Origin: Leucobacter chromiiresistens
Lineage (GTDB): Bacteria; Actinomycetota; Actinomycetes; Actinomycetales; Microbacteriaceae
Assembly (NCBI RefSeq): GCF_001477055.1
Contig: NZ_LDRK01000026.1
Location: 1 to 64,000, forward strand
Reading direction: 5' to 3'
Length of the DNA: 64,000 nt
Below the pieces are notes generated by a model. The model was not told the DNA's origin, did no database searches, and saw only the letters and a program-made list of their open reading frames with translations. Shown here piece after piece: positions 31,339-40,513 of the stretch. The translations under genes and the position numbers were made by a program. The stretch's first letter is position 1; every line of letters begins with the position of its first letter.

Positions 31339-32343
31339 TCAGGGGATCTCGATGACCTGAGCGCCGTAGACGAGGCCGGCGCCGAAGCCGATGGTGAGCG
31401 CCAGGCCGCCCGAGAGCTCGGGCCGCTCCTCGAGCAGCGCGTGCAGGGCGAGCGGGATCGATGCGGCCGAGGTGTTGCCCTGCATCTCGATGTCGCGGGC
31501 GATCGCCACGGTATCCGGGAGCTTCAGCTGCTTCGCGAACTCGTCGACGATGCGCATGTTGGCCTGGTGCGGGATGAACGCGGCCAGGTCGGACGCCTCG
31601 ATGCCCGAGGCCTCGAGGGTCTCACGGGCGACTTTCGCCATCTCCCAGACGGCCCAGCGGAAGACGGTCTGCCCGTCCTGGCGCAGCGTGGGCCAGGCTA
31701 CCGTGCCGGGGTTGTTGCGGTACTCCTCGAAGGTCGAGGTCACCCGGATGGCGTCCCACTTCTCGCCGTCCGAGCCCCACACGGTGGGGCCGATGCCCGT
31801 GTGATCGCTCGGGCCGACGACCACGGCACCAGCACCGTCGGCGAGGAGGAAGGAGATGCTGCGATCCGTCGGATCGACGATGTCGGAGAGCTTCTCGGCG
31901 CCGATCACGAGCACGTTGCGGCATACGCCGGCGCGCACGAGCGCGTCGGCCTGCGCCACTCCGTAGACGTACCCCGCGCAGGCGGCGGAGATGTCGAAGG
32001 CGGCGGCGGGGGTGAGCCCGAGGCGGTGCGCGGCGAGCGAGGCCATCGAGGGGGTCACGGCGACGTTCGAGATGGTCGCGATGATCACCCCGTCGATCTC
32101 GGATCGCTCGAGGCCCGACCGGACGATGGCCGCCTCGCCGGCTTCGACGGCGAGGTCGACCGCGCCGATCGAGCGGCTCGCGCGGCGGCGCTGCACGATG
32201 CCGGTGCGCTGCCGGATCCACTCGTCGGACGAGTCGATCGGGCCGACGAGATCGTCGTTCGGCACGTCGAGGTCGCCGCGGGCGGCTCCGATCGAGAGGA
32301 TGCGGGTGTGAGCAGGGCCCGAGGGCTGCACGAGAGCAGGCAT
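31339..32343 (-). CDS. fabH: Beta-ketoacyl-ACP synthase III
   Basis: A 334-residue KAS III that starts fatty-acid synthesis by condensing an acyl-CoA with malonyl-ACP. In actinobacteria it usually prefers branched starters. The Cys-His-Asn set is present: Cys in DISAACAGYVYG, His in FIPHQANMRIVD and Asn in MQGNTSAASIPLAL. The ATG at 32343 is preferred over the GTG six bases upstream because of spacing from GGAAC. It begins 19 nt after the fabD stop. Confidence 0.93.
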   Translation of the reverse strand: MPALVQPSGPAHTRILSIGAARGDLDVPNDDLVGPIDSSDEWIRQRTGIVQRRRASRSIGAVDLAVEAGEAAIVRSGLERSEIDGVIIATISNVAVTPSMASLAAHRLGLTPAAAFDISAACAGYVYGVAQADALVRAGVCRNVLVIGAEKLSDIVDPTDRSISFLLADGAGAVVVGPSDHTGIGPTVWGSDGEKWDAIRVTSTFEEYRNNPGTVAWPTLRQDGQTVFRWAVWEMAKVARETLEASGIEASDLAAFIPHQANMRIVDEFAKQLKLPDTVAIARDIEMQGNTSAASIPLALHALLEERPELSGGLALTIGFGAGLVYGAQVIEIP

Positions 32344-32362
32344 GTGCACGGTTCCGTTTCGG

Positions 32363-33283
32363 TCAGGCAGCGGGGCCGGTGATGAGCGCCACGGCCGCGT
32401 CGAGGTCTTCTGGGGTTTTGATGGCGACGGCCGGCGTGCCCTTCAGCGCACGCTTGGCGATGCCGGTGAGTGCGCCTGCGGGCGCCAGCTCGACGAGCCC
32501 GCTGATGCCCGCTTCGGTGAAGCCGGCCATGCACGCGTCCCAGCGCACGGGGCTCGCGATCTGGGAGATGAGGAGCTCGACGAAACGCGACCCGTCGGCG
32601 ACGCGCGACCCGTCGGCGTTCGTCCACAGCGGGTGGCGGGGATCGTTCGGGGTGAGCCCCTCAGCGGCGTCGCGCAGGCGCGGGATCGCCGACCCCATCG
32701 CCTCGGTGTGGAAGGCTCCGGCGACCTGCAGCGGAACGACCCGGGCACCGCGCGGTGCGTCGCCGGCGAGCGCCTCGAGCGCCGAGCGATCGCCGGCAGC
32801 GACGATCTGCCCGCCGCCGTTGCGGTTCGCCGGCGTGAGCCCGTGCTCCGCGATCTTCGCGAGCACGTCGGCTTCGACGCCCCCCACGACCGCGGCCATT
32901 CCGGTGTCGACTGCGGCAGCGGCCTCCGCCATCGCGCGTCCTCGGACGGCGACGAGGCGGAGCGCCTCGGCCTCGGTGAGCACGCCGGCCGCCGCGGCCG
33001 CGGCGAACTCGCCCACGGAGTGGCCGGCGATGCCCGAGTCCGCGATCGAGACGCGCGCCGACAGCTCGCGCCAGGCGAGCAGGCTCGCCGCGACGATCAG
33101 CGGCTGGGCGATCGCGGTGTCGCGAATGGTGTCGGCATCGCTCTCCGTACCGTGGGTGATCAGGTCGACACCCGCGTGCTCCGAGGCCTCGCCGAGGAAG
33201 TCGCGAGCGCCGGGCAGCTCGAGCCAGGGGGCGAGGAAGCCGGGGGTCTGGGAGCCCTGTCCAGGGCAGGCGATAACAATCAC
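32363..33283 (-). CDS. fabD: Malonyl-CoA:ACP acyltransferase
   Basis: A 306-residue transacylase that loads malonate onto ACP. The catalytic Ser is in IAGHSVGEFAAAA and the His in VAGAFHTEAM. The N-terminus VIVIACPGQGSQTPGF fits a GTG start at 33283, preceded by GGAA; the frame is open far upstream across the fasR gene, but that part is out of frame. First gene of the fab operon. The 113-bp gap to fasR should hold the promoter and the FasR binding site. Confidence 0.92.
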   Translation of the reverse strand: MIVIACPGQGSQTPGFLAPWLELPGARDFLGEASEHAGVDLITHGTESDADTIRDTAIAQPLIVAASLLAWRELSARVSIADSGIAGHSVGEFAAAAAAGVLTEAEALRLVAVRGRAMAEAAAAVDTGMAAVVGGVEADVLAKIAEHGLTPANRNGGGQIVAAGDRSALEALAGDAPRGARVVPLQVAGAFHTEAMGSAIPRLRDAAEGLTPNDPRHPLWTNADGSRVADGSRFVELLISQIASPVRWDACMAGFTEAGISGLVELAPAGALTGIAKRALKGTPAVAIKTPEDLDAAVALITGPAA

Positions 33284-33396
33284 GTGTTCCAGTTTCTCAG
33301 ATCGAGGGCGCATGGCCTGCATATTTCCGACCACACTTTCCGTGTTTCTTTGTGGGACCCCTGCATGGTGCGGGGGAGAATCGGCTCCATGCGGGG

Positions 33397-34656
33397 TCAG
33401 CGGTTCGCGTCGCGTTTCGACGACGGCGGCCGTCGGCCGTGCTGCGCGATCGATCCGGCGATGAGGGCGGATTGCAGAATCAGCGCCTCTCGCGCACCGG
33501 TCGCGTTCCAGCCGATCACATCGGAGACCTTCTTGAGGCGGTAGCGCACCGTGTTCGGGTGGACGAACAGCTCGCGGGCCGTCGCCTCGAGGGATCGCCC
33601 GTTGTCGAGATAGCACCAGAGCGTTTCGAGCAGCTCGCCCGAATGGGCGGCCAGCGGTTCGTAGATCTGCTCGATGAGCGTGCGCCGCGCGAGTCCGTCG
33701 CCGGCGAGGGCGCGCTCCGGGAGCAGGTCGTCGGCAGGTACGGGCCTCGGGGCGTGCCGCCAGGAGCGGGCCACGGCGACTCCCGCGAGCGCGGCCCGCG
33801 CGCTCCGCGACGCGTCGACGAGGTTGTCGACCGTGGGCCCCAGCACGAGCGGACCGTCCGAGAACCCGTCGGCGAGCCGCTGGGCGATCTCGAGGAAGGA
33901 GAGTGGCGCGGGAGCGCCGCCCGCGCCCGAACCCACCGCCCCCGAGCCCGCCGTCGCATCCGGTTGGGGCGCGTCGAGGCGGCCCAGCACCAGCACGAGA
34001 CGGGTGCCCTGCAGCCCGATCAACACGTCCGCTCCCGCGTGACGCGCAGATCGCCGCAGCTGATCGACGTCCACGAATCGCTCGGCGGTGCCGACGAGCA
34101 CCGCCGCCTCGCCGTCGCCGTGCCAGCCGAGGGCGGCGATGCGGCTCGGCAGTTCGTCGTCGCTCTCCCCGGTCAGGATCGAGTCGACGACGAGCGCTTC
34201 GAGCCGTGCATCCCACAAGCCCCGAGCCTCCGCGGCTCGGGCGTACACGTCGGCCGCCGCGAAGGCGACGTCGCGCGAATAGTGCAGCACGGCCTCGCGC
34301 AGCGCCTCGCTCTTCGGCGCCACGCGATCCTCGACCACGGAGACGACCACGCGGATGAGCTGCAGCGTCTCCTGCAGGCTGATCGACCGCAGCAGTTCGC
34401 GAGGTGCGGCGCTGAAGACGTCAGACGCGATCCAGGGCGTCGAGGTCGGATCCTCGTACCACTGGATGAATGAACTGATGCCCGTCTGCGCGACCAGGCC
34501 GATCGCGGAGCGACGACTCGGCGGCATGTTCCCGTACCAGGGGAGCGTGTCGTCGAGCCTCGTGATGGTGCGCGTCGACAGCTCCCCTGTGATCGTTCGG
34601 AGCCACGCGAGCTCCTGCGACTTCGTGCGATCCATGGGCGAGGATTCGGGCTGCAT
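33397..34656 (-). CDS. fasR: PucR-type regulator of fatty-acid synthesis (FasR-like)
   Basis: A 419-residue regulator with a C-terminal PucR-type helix-turn-helix: LETLWCYLDNGRSLEATARE leads into LFVHPNTVRYRLKKVSDVIG. The middle has a GGDEF-like/diguanylate-cyclase-fold remnant region, usual for this family. In Streptomyces a protein of this type, FasR, sits directly upstream of fabD-fabH-acpP-fabF and activates that operon; the same arrangement here supports the name. The ATG at 34656 has GGAGG 5 nt upstream. It starts 11 nt after the aceE stop, so it is probably also transcribed from the aceE promoter, linking pyruvate oxidation to lipid synthesis. Confidence 0.87.
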   Translation of the reverse strand: MQPESSPMDRTKSQELAWLRTITGELSTRTITRLDDTLPWYGNMPPSRRSAIGLVAQTGISSFIQWYEDPTSTPWIASDVFSAAPRELLRSISLQETLQLIRVVVSVVEDRVAPKSEALREAVLHYSRDVAFAAADVYARAAEARGLWDARLEALVVDSILTGESDDELPSRIAALGWHGDGEAAVLVGTAERFVDVDQLRRSARHAGADVLIGLQGTRLVLVLGRLDAPQPDATAGSGAVGSGAGGAPAPLSFLEIAQRLADGFSDGPLVLGPTVDNLVDASRSARAALAGVAVARSWRHAPRPVPADDLLPERALAGDGLARRTLIEQIYEPLAAHSGELLETLWCYLDNGRSLEATARELFVHPNTVRYRLKKVSDVIGWNATGAREALILQSALIAGSIAQHGRRPPSSKRDANR

Positions 34657-34667
34657 CCGGCCTCCGT

Positions 34668-37394
34668 TCAGGACTCCCCGCCCGCGCCGCCGGTCGAGCC
34701 CGCGTTCACATCGTCGAGCCGGTACTGCTCTGCAGCGCGACGCGGAATGTCGGCGTCGATCTCGCCCTGGAGCGCGAGACGCTGCAGCACCTTCACGACG
34801 ACGGACTCGCGGTCGATGCCGAAGTACCTGCGGGCCGCCGCACGAGTGTCCGAGAACCCGAAGCCGTCCGCGCCGAGCACGGAGTAGTCGCCCGGCACGA
34901 AGGCGCGGATCTGCTCCGGCACCTGCGTCGCCCAGTCGCTCACCGCGACCACGGGACCCTCCGAGCCTTGCAGCTTCTCCGTGAGGTACGGCACGCGGGG
35001 CTCGGCGCCGAAGTTGCGGAAGTTGTGATCCTCGGCGGCGACGCCATCGCGCCCGAGCTCGGTCCAGCTCGTGACGCTCCAGACGTCGGCCGCGACGTCC
35101 CAGTCGCGCTCGAGGAGCTTCTGCGCCTGGAGCGCCCACGGCACCGCCACGCCCGATGCGAGGATCTGCGCGCGGTGCGTGCCGCCCTCTGCCGGGCGCA
35201 CCTTGTGGATGCCGCGCACGATGCCCTCGACGTCCACGTTCTCGGGCTCTGCCGGGTGCACGATCGGCTCGTTGTAGACCGTCAGGTAGTACATGACGTT
35301 GGGGTCCGGGTGCTCGCCGCCGTACATGCGCTCGATGCCGGATCGGACGATGTGCCCGAGCTCGTACCCGTAGGCCGCGTCGTAGGCGACGACCGCCGGG
35401 TTCGTCGCGGCCAGGGCGATCGAGTGACCGTCGGCGTGCTGCAGGCCCTCGCCCGTCAGCGTCGTGCGGCCCGCGGTCGCTCCGATGACGAAGCCGCGCG
35501 CCATCTGGTCGCCGGCGGCCCAGAAGGCGTCGCCCGTGCGCTGGAAGCCGAACATCGAGTAGAAGATGTAGACCGGGATCAGGGGCTCGCCCTGCGTCGA
35601 GTAGGAGGTGCCCACCGCGGTGAAGGCCGCCGCGGCGCCCGCCTCGTTGATGCCGACGTGCAGCAGCACGCCCTGCGGGCTCTCCTTGTAGGCGAGCAGC
35701 AGCTCGCGGTCGACCGAGACGTAGTTCTGCCCGTTGGGGTTGTAGATCTTCGAGGTCGGGAAGTACGAGTCCATGCCGAAGGTGCGGGCCTCGTCGGGGA
35801 TGATCGGCACGATGCGCGGTCCGAAGGTCTTGTCGCGCATCAGATCCTTGAGCAGGCGCACGAAGACCATGGTCGTCGCCGCTTCCTGCGTTCCGGATCC
35901 CTTCGCCGCAATGGCGTAGGTCTTCTTCTCGGGCAGTGCGAGCTCGGTGTGCTTCGTGCGGCGCTCGGGCAGGTACCCGCCGAGCGCGCGTCGGCGCTCG
36001 TGGATGTACTGGATCGCCTCGTCGTCGTCGCCCGGGAAGTAGTAGGGCGGGCGGTACGGGTCGGCTTCGAGTTGGGCGTCGGAGATCGGGATGCGCATGG
36101 TGTCGCGGAACGTCTTGATGTCGTCCAGCGTCATCTTCTTCATCTGGTGCGTCGCATTGCGGCCCTCGAAGTGCGGGCCCAGACCGTAACCCTTGACCGT
36201 CTTCGCGAGGATGACCGTCGGGCGGCCCTTGTGGGCGAGCGCCGCCGCGTACGCCGCGTACACCTTGCGGTAGTCGTGGCCGCCGCGGCGCAGCTGCCAG
36301 ATCTGGTCGTCGGTGTAGTCGTCGACGAGGTGCATCGCCCGCTCGTCCTTGCCGAAGAAGTGATTGCGGATGTAGGCGCCGTTCTCCGCCTTGTACGTCT
36401 GGTAGTCGCCGTCGGGCGTCGTGTTCATGATGTTGAGCAGTGCGCCGTCGACGTCGCGCTCGAGCAGGTCGTCCCACTCGCGGCCCCAGATGACCTTGAT
36501 CACGTTCCAGCCCGCGCCGCGGAAGAAGCTCTCCAGCTCCTGGATGATCTTCCCGTTGCCGCGCACGGGCCCGTCGAGGCGCTGCAGGTTGCAGTTGATC
36601 ACGAAGGTCAGATTGTCGAGCCCCTCGTTCGCGGCCACCTGCAGCTGACCGCGGCTCTCGACCTCGTCCATCTCGCCGTCGCCGAGGAACGCCCACACGT
36701 GCTGATCCGAGGCGTCCTTGATGCCGCGGTTCGTGAGGTACTTGTTGAGCTGCGCCTGGTAGATGGCGTTGATGGGGCCGAGGCCCATCGAGACGGTGGG
36801 GAACTGCCAGAACTCGGGCGCGAGGCGCGGGTGCGGGTAGCTCGGGAGGCCGCCGCCGGCGTGCGACTTCTCCTGGCGGAAGCCGTCGAGCTGGTCGGCG
36901 CTCAAACGCCCCTCGAGGAAGGCGCGCGCGTACATGCCGGGGGAGGCGTGCCCCTGGGCGAAGATCTGATCGCCGCCGCCGGGGTGATCCTGGCCGCGGA
37001 AGAAGTGGTTGAAGCCGACCTCGTAGAGCGATGCCGCCGAGGCGTACGACGAGATGTGGCCGCCCACGCCGATACCGGGCGCCTGCGCGCGATGCACCGT
37101 CATGGCGGCGTTCCAGCGGATCCACGAGCGGTACTTGCGCTCGAGCTCCTCATTGCCGGGGAAGTCGGGCTCGTCGTTCGACGCGATCGTGTTCACGTAG
37201 TCCGTGGTGGGCACCTGAGGCACGTTCAGGTGCAGCTGGCGAGACCGATCGAGCAGGCTCGTCATGATCTCGCGGCCGCGGCCGGCGCCGCGCTCCTCCA
37301 CGACCGCATCGAGGGACTCGCGCCATTCGGCGGTCTCCTGCGGATCCTGATCTTCATTTTCGCGTGCGTAGGGATCCTGCGTGTTGACAGCCAA
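34668..37394 (-). CDS. aceE: Pyruvate dehydrogenase E1 component (homodimeric)
   Basis: A 908-residue homodimeric E1 that decarboxylates pyruvate with thiamine diphosphate and passes the acetyl group to E2. The TPP motif is [13 protein letters not shown] through [13 protein letters not shown]. The N-terminal [15 protein letters not shown] and [16 protein letters not shown] segments are typical, as is [20 protein letters not shown] in the middle domain. TTG 37394 is chosen as start: GGAG lies 7 nt upstream and the product begins [13 protein letters not shown]. The rest of the complex (E2, E3) is not in this window. It is divergent from the peroxiredoxin gene across about 246 bp. Confidence 0.93.
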   Translation of the reverse strand: MAVNTQDPYARENEDQDPQETAEWRESLDAVVEERGAGRGREIMTSLLDRSRQLHLNVPQVPTTDYVNTIASNDEPDFPGNEELERKYRSWIRWNAAMTVHRAQAPGIGVGGHISSYASAASLYEVGFNHFFRGQDHPGGGDQIFAQGHASPGMYARAFLEGRLSADQLDGFRQEKSHAGGGLPSYPHPRLAPEFWQFPTVSMGLGPINAIYQAQLNKYLTNRGIKDASDQHVWAFLGDGEMDEVESRGQLQVAANEGLDNLTFVINCNLQRLDGPVRGNGKIIQELESFFRGAGWNVIKVIWGREWDDLLERDVDGALLNIMNTTPDGDYQTYKAENGAYIRNHFFGKDERAMHLVDDYTDDQIWQLRRGGHDYRKVYAAYAAALAHKGRPTVILAKTVKGYGLGPHFEGRNATHQMKKMTLDDIKTFRDTMRIPISDAQLEADPYRPPYYFPGDDDEAIQYIHERRRALGGYLPERRTKHTELALPEKKTYAIAAKGSGTQEAATTMVFVRLLKDLMRDKTFGPRIVPIIPDEARTFGMDSYFPTSKIYNPNGQNYVSVDRELLLAYKESPQGVLLHVGINEAGAAAAFTAVGTSYSTQGEPLIPVYIFYSMFGFQRTGDAFWAAGDQMARGFVIGATAGRTTLTGEGLQHADGHSIALAATNPAVVAYDAAYGYELGHIVRSGIERMYGGEHPDPNVMYYLTVYNEPIVHPAEPENVDVEGIVRGIHKVRPAEGGTHRAQILASGVAVPWALQAQKLLERDWDVAADVWSVTSWTELGRDGVAAEDHNFRNFGAEPRVPYLTEKLQGSEGPVVAVSDWATQVPEQIRAFVPGDYSVLGADGFGFSDTRAAARRYFGIDRESVVVKVLQRLALQGEIDADIPRRAAEQYRLDDVNAGSTGGAGGES

Positions 37395-37640
37395 GATTGT
37401 GCTCCATTCACCATGAGGCGTGCAGGAGCCGGAACCGCTGGTTGATGCGTCGGCGCACTGCACGAAAGGCGCCCGCTGGATTCGCGGGTGTGCCTCCACA
37501 CTAGCGAATTTGCACGAAGGATCACCCAGCCGTCGCGCGTCGTGTGTCATTCCGGCACAATCCGCGCGGGTCGCGGGGCTTGGCTAGGGTGGATCGCGTC
37601 GCATCAGGAGCGGGCGTTCCAGCCCGGAACAGGAGGTCGC

Positions 37641-38108
37641 ATGGTGCTCGCCGCTGGAGCTGCAGCGCCCGATTTCGCGCTGTCGGATCAATACGGGTCG
37701 GAGACCGTGCTCTCCGACCTGTTGCGGGACGGCCCGGTGGCGCTGGCGTTCGTGCCGTTCGCGTTCTCGCGCATCTGCACGTCGGAGTTCGCCGAGCTCT
37801 CGGCGCACCTCGACCTGTTCGCCGGGCGCTCGGTGCAGCTCGTCGGCATCACCGTCGACTCGGTATGGACCCTGCGCGCTTGGGCGGAGCAGGAGGGCTT
37901 CTCGTTCCCGATCCTCTCCGACTTCTGGCCCCACGGCGAGGTCGCCCGGGCGTACGGCGCACTCGTCGAGCGCACGGGGGCGGCCGCGCGGGCGACGGTG
38001 GTGGTCGGCCGGGACGGGCGCGTGGCCGCCTCGTTCTCGAGCGACGCGGTTGAGGCCCGCCCGCTCGCCGCCTATCGGAAGGCCGTCTCGGCGCTGCCGC
38101 TCGCGTGA
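37641..38108 (+). CDS. AhpE-like peroxiredoxin
   Basis: A 155-residue thioredoxin-fold peroxidase. The peroxidatic Cys46 lies in FAFSRICTSEF, with the expected nearby Arg/Thr region. There is no clear resolving Cys, as in one-Cys AhpE-type enzymes, which need a low-molecular-weight thiol (mycothiol in actinobacteria) or mycoredoxin. AGGAGG precedes the ATG at 37641. It is divergent from aceE, an order common in actinobacteria, and upstream of tRNA-Val. Confidence 0.87.
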   Translation: MVLAAGAAAPDFALSDQYGSETVLSDLLRDGPVALAFVPFAFSRICTSEFAELSAHLDLFAGRSVQLVGITVDSVWTLRAWAEQEGFSFPILSDFWPHGEVARAYGALVERTGAAARATVVVGRDGRVAASFSSDAVEARPLAAYRKAVSALPLA

Positions 38109-38171
38109 GCCGCGCCGATTTCTCCGCGCGTCGGCGTTTCCTCTAAGCTATGGATGCCGCTCGGCGGCGTG

Positions 38172-38245
38172 GGGCCTGTAGCTCAGTTGGTTAGAGCATC
38201 TCGTTTACACCGAGAGGGTCGGGGGTTCGAGTCCCTCCGGGCCCA
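38172..38245 (+). tRNA. tRNA-Val (anticodon TAC)
   Basis: A 74-nt cloverleaf. Acceptor GGGCCTG pairs with CGGGCCC, discriminator A. D arm GCTCAGTTGGTTAGAGC. The anticodon stem TCTCG/CGAGA encloses TTTACAC with anticodon TAC. T arm GGGGG-TTCGAGT-CCCTC. The full CCA is not encoded. It lies 12 bp from the 3' end of the convergent glutathione-peroxidase-like gene. Confidence 0.93.
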
Positions 38246-38257
38246 CCCTCACCGTCG

Positions 38258-38743
38258 TCACTCCGGCAGCGCCGCCTCGATCGCGGCGATCACGGCCGGG
38301 TCGTCCGGCTCGACGGTCGGCCGGAAGCGAGACACCGAGCCGTCGGGTGCGACGAGGAACTTCTCGAAGTTCCACTTCACCCGCCCCGACTTGCCGGCCG
38401 CGTCGGGCACCTCGCGCAGCTGCTCGTACAGCGGATGCTTGTTCCGGCCGTTCACCTTGACCTTCTCCATGAGCGGGAAGCTGACGCCGTACGACGTCGA
38501 GCAGAACGTCTTGATCTCCTCGCCATCGCCCGGCTCCTGGCCCATGAACTGGTTGCAGGGGAAGCCGAGTACCGTGAGGCCGCGCTCCCCGTAGGTGCGC
38601 TGCAGTGCCTCGAGCTTCTCGTACTGCGGCGTGAGACCGCACTTCGAGGCCACGTTCACGATGAGCACGGCCCGGTCGGCGTAATCGGCGAGCGACGCCG
38701 GTTCGCCGTCGATCGTGGTGAAGGGGATGTCGCGAAGCTCCAT
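38258..38743 (-). CDS. Glutathione-peroxidase-like thiol peroxidase
   Basis: A 161-residue Cys-type member of the GPx family. The catalytic Cys35 lies in NVASKCGLTPQYEKLEAL (Sec in animals), followed by GFPCNQFMGQEPG with the resolving-type Cys and VKWNFEKFLV with the tetrad Trp/Asn. In bacteria these reduce hydroperoxides with thioredoxin or other thiols, not glutathione. The ATG at 38743 is preferred to the GTG two codons upstream. It is divergent from the flavin-reductase-like gene by about 108 bp. Confidence 0.9.
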   Translation of the reverse strand: MELRDIPFTTIDGEPASLADYADRAVLIVNVASKCGLTPQYEKLEALQRTYGERGLTVLGFPCNQFMGQEPGDGEEIKTFCSTSYGVSFPLMEKVKVNGRNKHPLYEQLREVPDAAGKSGRVKWNFEKFLVAPDGSVSRFRPTVEPDDPAVIAAIEAALPE

Positions 38744-38851
38744 GCCCACAGCCTAGGTCACTGCGGCATCGGAATGAACGCGCAGCAGGATACGTTGGGG
38801 TGGGTGTCGGGGCGCGATCCGCGCTTCGCAGAGACGAAAGGCACGGTGCGC

Positions 38852-39388
38852 ATGAGTTCGGCTCCGGAGAATGCAGCGGTGGGGTTCGACGCGAGCGGGG
38901 TGAGCGGCGCCGATGCGCTGAAGCAGGCGTTTCGGGAGCACCCCTCGGGGGTGGCGCTGATCACGGCGATGACGGACGAGGGGCCGGTCGGGTTGACGGC
39001 TTCCAGCGTCGCCTCGGTCGGCATCGATCCGCCCGCCCTCGCGTTCTCGGTGACGCGCGCCACCGGCAGCGCCGGCGGCGTGCTGGGCGCGGAGACGCAC
39101 CTCGTGCACCTCCTCGATTCGCGGCACGCCGAGGTCGCGCAGGCGTTCGCGGTCTCCGGCGCTGAGCGCTTCACCCCCGAGCAGGGGTGGGCGTCGCTCG
39201 AGACGGGCGAGCCGTACCTCCCCGCGTCGCGCGTGGCGCTCCGCTGCCGTCCGCTGCACACGCTCGGCGTCGGCTCGTCGGTGGTCGTCGTCGCGGAAGT
39301 GCTCGGCGCCGTCTTCGGCGAGGCCGCGGAGCCGATGGTCTACGTGGATCGCCGTTTCCACACGCTGCCCGCAGCCGATCGGGCCTAG
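38852..39388 (+). CDS. Flavin-reductase-like FMN-binding protein
   Basis: A 178-residue split-barrel flavin reductase. LKQAFREHPSGVALITAMTD leads into GPVGLTASSVASVGIDPP, the FMN-binding segment, and it ends with the usual MVYVDRRFHTLP. It resembles actinobacterial reductases that pair with a separate monooxygenase, but no oxygenase is adjacent here. AAAGG lies upstream of the ATG at 38852. It precedes the GST-like gene by 60 nt in the same direction, so the two may form a small redox operon. Confidence 0.85.
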   Translation: MSSAPENAAVGFDASGVSGADALKQAFREHPSGVALITAMTDEGPVGLTASSVASVGIDPPALAFSVTRATGSAGGVLGAETHLVHLLDSRHAEVAQAFAVSGAERFTPEQGWASLETGEPYLPASRVALRCRPLHTLGVGSSVVVVAEVLGAVFGEAAEPMVYVDRRFHTLPAADRA

Positions 39389-39448
39389 CATCGGAACCAC
39401 GAGTCGAGATCTCCGTGAGCGGAGATCCGCACGATCAGAGGAGACCCG

Positions 39449-40513
39449 ATGACCGAATCGTCAGACACCGCGATGGGGAGCTACGTGACCGGGGGAGCGT
39501 TCGAGCGCGATACGCAGTACATCGAGGATCGCATCGTCGCCGATCCCGATGCGGTGCGCGCGCTGCCCGCGCCGCCGGCGTCGAAGATCGGCTCGCTCGG
39601 CTTCGGGCTCTCCGAGGGCGCCGAGGCGTGGCCGGTCGAACCGGGGCGCTACCGCCTCGTCGCCGCTGCCGCCTGCCCCTGGGCGAACCGCACGCTGATC
39701 GTGCGACGTCTTCTGGGCCTCGAAGACGTGATCTCGCTCGGGCAGCCGGGGCCGGTGCACGACGCGCGATCCTGGACCTTCGATCTCGACCCCGACGGTC
39801 GCGACCCGGTGCTCGGCACGGAGCGCCTGCAGGAGAACTACTTCGCCCGGTTCCCGGGGTACCCGCGCGGCATCACGGTGCCCGCGATCGTCGATGTTCC
39901 GAGCGGCGGAGTGGTCACGAACGACTACCCGCAGATCACGCTCGACTTCTCGACGCAGTGGCGGGAGTTCCATCGCGATGGCGCCCCCGACCTGCTGCCG
40001 AGCGATCAGATCGACGAGATGTGGCCGATCATCGAGCGCATCTTCACGGAGGTCAACAACGGGGTCTACCGGTGCGGGTTCGCGGGGAGCCAGGAGGCCT
40101 ACGACGCCGCCTACGAGCGACTGTGGGCGGCGATGGACTGGCTGGAGGAGCGGCTGTCGACGCGCCGCTTCGTGATGGGCGACACGATCACCGAGGCCGA
40201 TGTGCGACTCTTCACCACGCTCGCCCGATTCGACCCCGTGTACCACGGCCATTTCAAGGCGAACCGCAACAAGCTCAGCGAGATGGAGCACCTCTGGGGG
40301 TACGCCCGCGATCTCTATCAGACGCCGGGCTTCGGCGACACGATCGACTTCACGCAGATCAAGCAGCACTACTACGCCACCCATGCCGACATCAACCCGA
40401 CGCGGATCGTGCCGCTCGGGCCGGATCTCGCGAACTGGCGCACCGCGCACGGCCGCGAGCGGCTGGGCGGAGCGCCCTTCGGCGACGGGACCCCGCCGCA
40501 GCCGAAGCGCTAA
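39449..40513 (+). CDS. Xi-class GST / glutathionyl-hydroquinone reductase-like protein
   Basis: A 354-residue protein of the ECM4/YqjG group. The catalytic Cys76 is in AACPWANR, the CPWA signature. LGFGLSEGAEAWPVEPGRYR at the N-terminus and FDPVYHGHFKANRNKL and QIKQHYYATHADINPTRIVP in the C-terminal domain are characteristic. In proteobacteria these strip glutathione from quinone conjugates; actinobacteria lack glutathione, so mycothiol conjugates are the likely substrate here (inference). AGGAGA lies upstream. The last 4 nt overlap the convergent MFS gene. Confidence 0.9.
   Translation: MTESSDTAMGSYVTGGAFERDTQYIEDRIVADPDAVRALPAPPASKIGSLGFGLSEGAEAWPVEPGRYRLVAAAACPWANRTLIVRRLLGLEDVISLGQPGPVHDARSWTFDLDPDGRDPVLGTERLQENYFARFPGYPRGITVPAIVDVPSGGVVTNDYPQITLDFSTQWREFHRDGAPDLLPSDQIDEMWPIIERIFTEVNNGVYRCGFAGSQEAYDAAYERLWAAMDWLEERLSTRRFVMGDTITEADVRLFTTLARFDPVYHGHFKANRNKLSEMEHLWGYARDLYQTPGFGDTIDFTQIKQHYYATHADINPTRIVPLGPDLANWRTAHGRERLGGAPFGDGTPPQPKR

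Noticed and set aside
33397-37125. 1242-residue minus-strand frame covering fasR and most of aceE
   Set aside because: Only the part from 34656 down is fasR. The upstream two thirds read aceE in the wrong frame and are Arg/Gly/Pro-rich.
34968-37445. 825-residue plus-strand frame opposite aceE
   Set aside because: Antisense shadow (repeats of Leu-Val-Arg-Asp). The minus strand encodes a textbook pyruvate dehydrogenase E1.
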